Shown piece after piece: positions 57,991-64,000 of a stretch of DNA of 64,000 nt. This DNA is from Anas platyrhynchos (taxonomy: Eukaryota > Chordata > Aves > Anseriformes > Anatidae), in NCBI RefSeq assembly GCF_047663525.1, contig NC_092613.1, positions 5,729,501-5,793,500 of the forward strand. The letters are read 5' to 3'. The notes below the pieces were generated by a model. The model was given only the letters and a program-made list of their open reading frames with translations. It made no database searches and was not told the DNA's origin. The position numbers and the translations under genes were made by a program. The first letter of the stretch is position 1. Every line of letters begins with the position of its first letter.

Positions 57991-59569
57991 CAAAAACACC
58001 CATTGCTGGAGCTGCATGCTGTAAACAAGGGGATCAGCTGCCCCACACGAGGGGCTGCCTTTACTCTGGGGCTTTTTACTTTCTCGACGGACAAAATAAC
58101 TGTGTTTTTCCCCCCCCCAATCTTATTAGCTGCAGTAATCCTCCTCGTTCTGCCCCCCCTGCATCAATATGGCAGGTTAACGTGGCTTCGAACACGCTAG
58201 TCTGCATCTTAACAAGTCTTCAGGGGGCTTTCAATTGTGTTACATTAATGGATTGAGCCAGTGTAATTGAAAACCACCCTAATTTTGCCTGTCAAGGCAT
58301 GGTCTGGAAGGTTGTTTTCCTGCTGCTCCCCAGTGTTTTCTCAGTGAATGTAAAATCTGGAGGGAGAGGCTGCCAAGCTCTATTCCCGTAGCCTCGTGGA
58401 TCCTTTTTTTTTTTTTTCTGCTTCTGCACCTCTCAAAATCACGGCCAGTGCTGTTGCTTTGAGTCAACTGAAGCCTGACCTGGAGGGGATCGGGGGTCCT
58501 GGGGATGTGGGTCTCACCCTTGCGTCCACACAGCCTCTGCTTTGCCAGGAGGGGGAAAGCTCAGTGATGTTCCCGGGGTCACTGACGCTCCAGCGGTAGA
58601 GGCAGAGCCCAAGCCGCAGTGCTGCACTGGGGGTCTGTAGGGTTTTGCTTTGTTTCATGCTGTGGCATTTTTTATGAGGAAGAACTTCCATAGCAGCTGC
58701 ACCCCGCTAGGCTTTACAAAGGGAGCGAGGACATAAAGGCCTCATTAATCTTCAGTTTTAATTCTTAGCAGGCATTACAGAATAAGGGCTCGTTCCAGCG
58801 GAGAGCCGTTGCTCAGAAGTGCGTGACTGTGGATTTCTTCGCAGGTACGGCTCAAAGCAGAGCGGGCACTGCTCAGAAAGGGAAGGTGTTGAGGAAGGAT
58901 GACAAAAGCTCTGAGGAAGTGGAACTTGTGGGAAGGCTGCCTGGTGAAGGAGCTCACGAGGAGGCCGTGGAGCGTCCTTGTACCACGGCAGAAGCCAGCA
59001 GGCTCCCACCTGTCGCCGTAAATTGCAGTGCTTTGCCTCAACACCAACTGGGATTGGACTGGGTTTGGGGAGAATGCTTTGTGCAAAGGAATTAATTGCG
59101 TTTCATTTTTTTCTGGACTGTCATCCTGATCTTAGCACACAAGAAGGAGCAGCGTCCTCCTGTTGCCATGCCTTGGCAGGGGTTAGGCGTTCTTGCAGCC
59201 AAAAGCCTGTTGCAGCAGCTGCTGCACGAGTTTCTTGTGACGTGCCTCAGGCGTTCCCTGGGACAATGGTGGCACTGTGACACCGCTGACCTGCGGGTTC
59301 CTACCCTCAGGGCCACCTCCATGCCCCCTCGCCTGCAGCCTTGTCCCAGCTCGGTGCTGCCCTCAGACCCTTGGGGTGACCTGCAGGCTGCAAAAAAAAG
59401 TGAGTTGTGCCTGTGGGTGACACCGAAGTGTGGCCATCTCCTGCTGGGGACAGTTTGTTATCCTGGCTTCAGTGCTGGTGTCCCTGATAAACCAGGTCAC
59501 CATTCCTTTGGGGACAGAGTGTGCGTTTTGGGGGCCTCTGGGTGACCTCAGGGTAGGGCCAGCGTGGCT

Positions 59570-59680
59570 TGTTGGGACAACATGTGGGACAACGGGGTCT
59601 GTGGGACAAGTGTGTGGGACAACAGTGCTTTAGTGTGACAACAGTGCTTTCTGGGTGACAATAGTGCTTTCTGGGGTCCT
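59570..59680. repeat. Short degenerate tandem repeat (GTGGGACAAC units)
   Basis: Units of the form GTGGGACAACnnTG and TGACAACAGTGCTTTCTGGG recur six to seven times with spacing of roughly 15-22 bp. No coding meaning is seen. Confidence 0.75.
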
Positions 59681-59733
59681 TCTGTGCTGCCTCACCCCCC
59701 GGCCCTGAGGGGGAAGACCCCCCAGAGCCCCCC

Positions 59734-59880
59734 CATCACCTCAGGACCCTGTCAGCCCCTGGACCCCACTGGGGGGCACCCTCTTGTGCCCCCCCCCCGT
59801 CACCTCAGGAGCCATGGCAACCCCTGGAGCTCGTCAGGGGACACCTCCTTGTCCCCCCCCAATCACCTCAGGGTTATTAC
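59734..59880. repeat. Tandem repeat with about 64-bp unit
   Basis: TCACCTCAGGA begins units at 59736, 59800 and 59863. Each full unit runs through CCCCTGGA, a CAGGGG or ACTGGGG element, ACCTCnTTGTC/G and a C8-9 run. Two full copies and one partial copy are present just upstream of the CpG island. Confidence 0.8.
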
Positions 59881-59924
59881 CCCAATCACCCTCCCCACAC
59901 ACACACCGCGCTGCCCCTTTAAGA

Positions 59925-60400
59925 GCCCCTTTGTCTGCGGCACATCCTTATTTACCCTCGCGCGCCTCAACCAAACTGCAGCCCGCGATTCACAAAGCCC
60001 GCTACGTCACCGCCCGGGGCCGGGCCTAGGCGCTCCCCGCCCCTTAACGCTGCCCTCCCGCTACGCCGCCGTAAGCCATTGAAGGGCTCTCCCTAGCGGC
60101 TACGCAAACCGCGTAAGCCCCGCCACAACACCCCGCGGGCTACGCAAACAGCGTCCGGCCTCGCCGTTAGCCCTCCCCACGGCGCTAAGGCTCTTACGGA
60201 AGCGGCGTACGCGGCGGTGGTGAATAGGGAAGGGAGGGGGAGAGAGGGGCAGAGCGCGGTGTGTGGCGTGCGCGCCGACCAATGGTGGCGCGGGGCGGGG
60301 CGGGGCGGGCGGGGCGGGCGGCCAATGGGCGGGGAGGGGGCGTGGCCGGTGGCGGTCGGGGTGTCTCGCGCTGGGTGACAGCTCGCGCGTGCTGATGATG
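59925..60400 (+). promoter_or_regulatory. USP49: CpG-island promoter, probably of USP49
   Basis: CpG density is very high. A CRE-like TACGTCAC lies at 60003-60010, CCAAT boxes at about 60279 (GACCAATGG) and 60321 (GGCCAATGGGCGG), and GC boxes GGGGCGGGGC around 60293-60320. After the boxes comes a short segment ending ATGGCG|GTAAAT near 60402, a possible first-exon donor. In human, USP49 lies next to MED20 in the same orientation. That makes it the best candidate for the gene starting here on the plus strand, though none of its protein is in the window. Confidence 0.5.
60059..60160. repeat. 40-bp-period repeat of GCTACGC in the CpG island
   Basis: GCTACGC occurs at 60060, 60099 and 60139, close to 40 bp apart. 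The last two copies share GGCTACGCAAACnGCGT. A related GCTACGTCAC begins at 60001, and CGTAAGCC follows two of the copies. It may be a duplicated promoter element. Confidence 0.6.
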
Positions 60401-60402
60401 GC

Positions 60403-61170
60403 GGTAAATAAAGAGGGGGGGGGGGGCGAGACCCCCCCCTCTGAGGGGGGGGGGGAAGGGGGAAAGGTTCCCCCCTGGGGGGCTTGGTTCGGGTCCGGGG
60501 AGGGGTGGGGGGGGAGTGAGGGGGTCCTGAGCCCCCCCCCTTTGTAATGGGGGGGTCTTGAAAGGGGGGTGGGGGGGGTTGGGGGGCATTTTGGGGGGTT
60601 TTGGGGGGGATTTTGGGGTGGGGGGGGAGCTGTGAGGGGAAGGGGGTGAGGGGGGCTCGTGGCCCCCCCCCTTCTTATGAGGGGGGGTGTTGGAGGGGAG
60701 GGGGCGTGTGGGGGGGGCTTTTTGGGGAGGGTCTTTTTTAGGGGGGGCAGCTGTGAGGAGCTCCTGCTCCCCCCTCCTCCTTCCAATGGGGGGGGTCCTG
60801 AAATGGAGGGGGCTACGTGGGGGGGTCCTGGGGGTGTTGTGAGGGGAGCTGGGGGGGGAAATGTGTGGAGAAGGGGGTGAGGGGGTGTCTGTGCCCCCCC
60901 CCGCATGGGGACACCCGAATATTTTGGGGGGGGGTCCCCCAACCTGCTGGGGGGGGGGCTGAGGGGGGCAGCGCCGCCGTCTTTGTCTGCGAGGGGGAGC
61001 CCCCCCGGAGGGGAGAAAAAAGGGGCTGGGGGGGGCTTGGAGAGTCCCTTGGGAAGCCAGGAGCTGGGGGGGAACAGGGAAAATGGGCAAGAATGGGTGT
61101 TTGGCTGAAAAACTGCGATTTTCTGTGCGCCCCCCCCCTCCCCCATCAGACCCTGCTCGTGCCCCCCCAC
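60403..61170 (+). other. Extremely G-skewed block downstream of the promoter
   Basis: The plus strand is dominated by runs of 4-10 G broken by CCCCCCC islands. It contains dozens of overlapping potential G-quadruplex motifs. Such a skew directly downstream of a CpG-island promoter is the usual setting for R-loop formation when transcription runs rightward. Proline-rich minus-strand frames here (up to 380 codons, 60100-61242) are composition artefacts. Confidence 0.7.
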
Positions 61171-64000
61171 AGGGAGAAAGAGCAGAGGTAAGAGCGACCC
61201 CCCCGCTGTGACCCCACAGCTCCCAAAGCCCCATTTTATCATGGTTTGGGGCTATTTCACGCGATTTGGGGCCATTTCATGTGATTTGGGGCCGGGGGGG
61301 CAGCTGCAGAGCCCCCCCCGAAGTAGAGGAGCTGTGGGGTGCCCGGGATGAGCCCACCCGAGGTTGAACATCCCCGGCTGCACCTCGGGTGGGGGGAGAG
61401 ACGCCAGGAGGGCACCCCGTTATTTTGGGACGAGCCGAAAAATTCCTTCGGAGCTCGGATTTGTAAGGAGCGCTCCTTCAAGCTCTTTTTTTTGGTGTCA
61501 AATCTTGCGGGATTTGCTTCTTTTTTACGGAGGAGACGCTCGTGGAGCCCTGACTGCACCCCAGGTAGTGGCAGCCGCTCCTGGGCCGAGCCGAAAAAAT
61601 AGGGATGGGATTAAAAAAAGGGGTGATGGGATTAAAAGGGGGAAGGCTGGACCCTAAAAGGGGGTGTGTGGAGGGGGAAAGGGGGCTGCGAGCCCCGAGG
61701 GGCTCCTGGAGGAACGGAGGCAAAGCGACCACGGGGGCTAGAGGGGGGTGAGCACGGGTTGGGGATGGCTGGGGGAAACAAAAGCATTTGGTGGTGGCTT
61801 TAATTGCTCTGAGAACAGGAGAGGTGCAAATATTTGGAAGTTGTGAGCGGGGTTTGATATTCCCGAGCCCGGCGCGCTTTCGTACACCACGCGTTGAGCT
61901 GCAAACGCGGGTTTGTTCTGCCCCTCGTCGCTTTTCCGATTAATAGGGGCGAGTTCGAAGTGAGAAGGGTGGTTGGAAATTGGCAGCTTCTCAGCTCTGG
62001 AACAGTCCTCGGGCCTTGCGCAAGTCGGATTTGTCACGAAGAATTTTGTTTTGTGTTTTCTTCAGGAACAATGCTTAGCAATAGGCGCACACACGCGACG
62101 GTTTGCAGGGAGGAATTGCCACCAGCGAGTTAAGATCGGAGCTTGATTTTAGCTGCCGTGTGTCCGGAGGCTGCTGCTGAAGGAGGTTTGGGTTGTGCAG
62201 CTGACGAGACGTGCTGGAGGCCCCTGAGGATGGAGGAAAGGTGAATGAGCCTCGTGTGCTGTGGCTTGCGAAGCCAAACGCCGCCTGGGCTGCTGGCTGT
62301 GTGGCCCGGTGAGCTCCGAGGAGCAGCCAGGGGGGTCCTTGAGGCTCCTCAGAGCTTTCGTTTGCTTGTTTGTGTCTCCTCTGCTCCACCTCAGACCTTC
62401 CAGTTTGTTTTCCTCAGTGCTGACTGCGCTTACTGGTTCCTAGTTTCCTTCAAATCATTGGTTCGCAGCACCTAAGAGTGAGCTGCAAGGAGTACTTTGC
62501 CCAGCGCTGAAAGTAGTGTAAGGACTACAGATTTTAAGACCTTATTTTAACTTTTTTTCTCCCTCTTGTTAGCTATCGCTCTCCTGAAATTTCTTAGGAC
62601 TTGTGCTAGGACTCACAAAGCGAAACTTAGCTCAGTCCTCGGCCAGTAGAAGACGTTAGCTGCTAGATTTACACTAGGAAGTGGAAATGCTTCAAAATCC
62701 AGCTGCTCTCTTACAAGGTACGTGTGAATTCTTTCACACCCGTTTTTGATTTGCAGAAGTGTAAAAAGGTTTCTGAAGCTGACCTCAGCTCTGAGTCAAA
62801 GCAAAACTGAGGTTTTTCTCCTAAAGTTGTTAGAAACAGAGAGGTACGAAGCTCGTTTGCTTGAAAACTTTGCCTGTAACTTCGTACAGTAATTCAGATC
62901 AAGTGGGAGAAAAGGAAGATTTATTAGCTCTGCAGCAACAGCTCGCTCTGAGCTGTGTTCTCTGACGTGCTGGGAAAGACTGTCCACCTGATGCTTCAAC
63001 GCCGAGAGCAAATTCAGTACAAGAATCCTCTCTAGTGGTTGAGACACAAAGTGCAAAACTTTTACTGCAACAACCTTTGTGGTTTTCGTCTTGAATATTT
63101 CATCAAGACTTTTGGTTGTTGTTTTAATTTATTTTTTTTTTCCCCTGTGGGGAATGAAACCTTCAGAGACATTCTCGTCTCAGCAGCCTGGAGTTAATTG
63201 CTCTGTGGAGAAACACTTCACCTTCCCCAAACCCTTAACCGCAGCGAACAGGCTGCTTGCTTTCGGCATGCTGGACAGAAAGAAGTCCCCGCTGTGCTCA
63301 CCAGTGTCAGGGACTGGACGACGATCCTCACCAGTGTGAAACCCTGAATGAATTACTGCTCGGGACAGCGTGAGCTGCAATAAGCCAATTCAACAGATTT
63401 CTTTACCAGAAGCCAATAGATTTGTAAAATCTAATTTCTAGATGAGAACATCTTGGTTGCTTGCTCATATTTTTAAGTGTGCCAAGGCTAATGCTCTTCA
63501 CTTTTCTTTTTATTAGAGTTGAGATCAAAGGGGGCTCGGGCGAGGCCGTTGAGTCGTACGTAGCTTGCAAAGGGTGGAATTACAGCCCCAGCACGCAGGC
63601 TTCGTCCTGCCGTGGGCTTCAGATCTCCAGGGCAGCTCTAGCACGGCGCTGGAACAAAACACCTTGACGAGGGAGTGAGGGGAGAGAGAGCACATAAAAA
63701 CAGGTGTGGTGACACCATCCTTTGCCAGCATCATAGGGAGGTAATTCCTAGATGGTCTAGAGCTAGTCAGGATATCTGCAATAATTTATATCGCAGAATA
63801 TCACAGAAAATGCAAATCTGAATGTTCTCTGTTACCCTACTTCGGGCTGTTTTTGCAGGATATCCCCTCGACTTCTTGCTCCAGTGTTGAGAAGTGTTTT
63901 ATTACTTTGAGCGGCCTTCAGATAGGTAGAAACAAAGTAAACTTGGCTGCTTTGTGCTAAGTGTTAATTAGCTTTCTGTTGCATGATGGTAATGAACTTA
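61171..64000 (+). other. USP49: Probable 5' intron of USP49
   Basis: Composition returns to moderate GC after about 61.7 kb. No USP49 protein sequence (its UBP zinc finger or catalytic Cys/His boxes) is recognisable. If USP49 starts at the island, this is its first intron or leader region. One candidate leader exon is listed separately. Another acceptor-like site, TTTTCTTTTTATTAG at 63516, has no clear partner donor. Confidence 0.35.
62573..62717 (+). other. Candidate 145-nt non-coding leader exon
   Basis: A strong acceptor (CTTTTTTTCTCCCTCTTGTT, then AG at 62571-62572) and a near-consensus donor (TTACAAG|GTACGT) enclose 145 nt with stops in the early frames. A late ATG opens MLQNPAALLQ just before the donor. 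This would suit a 5' leader exon of the gene starting at the 60-kb CpG island. There is no RNA evidence. Confidence 0.35.

Larger units (their letters stand above)
56321..59569. other. Intergenic region between MED20 and the next CpG island
   Basis: This is more AT-rich than the rest of the window. It has an AAATAAATAAATAAG run near 56606, fragments of an old repeat (listed separately), AT-rich putative regulatory blocks and a T tract at about 58405-58419. No coding gene is supported. Confidence 0.6.

Noticed and set aside
60100..61242. 380-codon minus-strand open frame, very Pro-rich
   Set aside because: It is produced by C/G runs in the island and G-skewed block. It has no domain, no exon structure and unrelated open frames in the other registers.
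1..64000. CR1 LINE 3' ends, endogenous retroviruses, tRNAs, CRISPR arrays
   Set aside because: I looked for CR1 ATTCTATG-type terminal repeats, LTR pairs, retroviral motifs and tRNA cloverleaf boxes and saw none convincing. Diverged CR1 fragments could be missed by eye.

Overview
The window is vertebrate nuclear DNA, almost certainly from a bird. It has GC-rich compact introns, CpG-island promoters, many short tandem repeats, no obvious SINEs, and four intron-containing genes whose products align nearly end to end with human proteins I know. From left to right they are TAF8 (minus strand, about 0.8-6.1 kb), CCND3 (plus, 33.8-46.8 kb), BYSL (minus, 48.0-51.3 kb) and MED20 (plus, 51.5-56.3 kb). 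From memory this is the human 6p21.1 order and orientation (USP49-MED20-BYSL-CCND3-TAF8), which in chicken I recall on microchromosome 26. No bacterial, viral, CRISPR or tRNA features were seen.

Layout. Positions 1-832 are the apparent TAF8 3' region. TAF8 has eight coding exons (303 codons). Its intron 1 holds a 1-kb alternating CA/TA tract. A CpG island at about 5.8-6.5 kb carries TAF8 exon 1, NRF1- and ZNF143-like sites, and on the other strand a CCAAT cluster followed by a possible plus-strand first exon. The 6.5-33 kb interval has no gene I can support; it holds simple repeats, AT-rich islands that may be regulatory, at least one old degraded repeat and one further candidate plus-strand exon. 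An A/G minisatellite sits just before the CCND3 CpG island. CCND3 has five coding exons (292 codons) and a 1.8-kb 3' UTR. CCND3 and BYSL converge. BYSL (seven exons, 439 codons) and MED20 (four exons, 212 codons) share a promoter only about 200 bp long between their start codons. After MED20 comes about 3.6 kb without genes, then a CpG island and a very G-skewed block at about 59.9-61.2 kb. By synteny this is probably the USP49 promoter, with only 5' non-coding sequence of that gene inside the window.

Functionally this is a growth and transcription neighbourhood. TAF8 is a TFIID subunit, MED20 a Mediator head subunit, CCND3 the G1 cyclin partner of CDK4/6, and BYSL a small-subunit ribosome biogenesis factor. 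No novel system is evident. The most interesting items are a possible distal alternative first-exon pair for CCND3 that would splice in frame to its exon 2, a strong overlapping uORF in the CCND3 leader, a candidate USP49 leader exon, and minisatellites in several introns. All exon boundaries were read by eye from GT/AG sites, phase and protein similarity.
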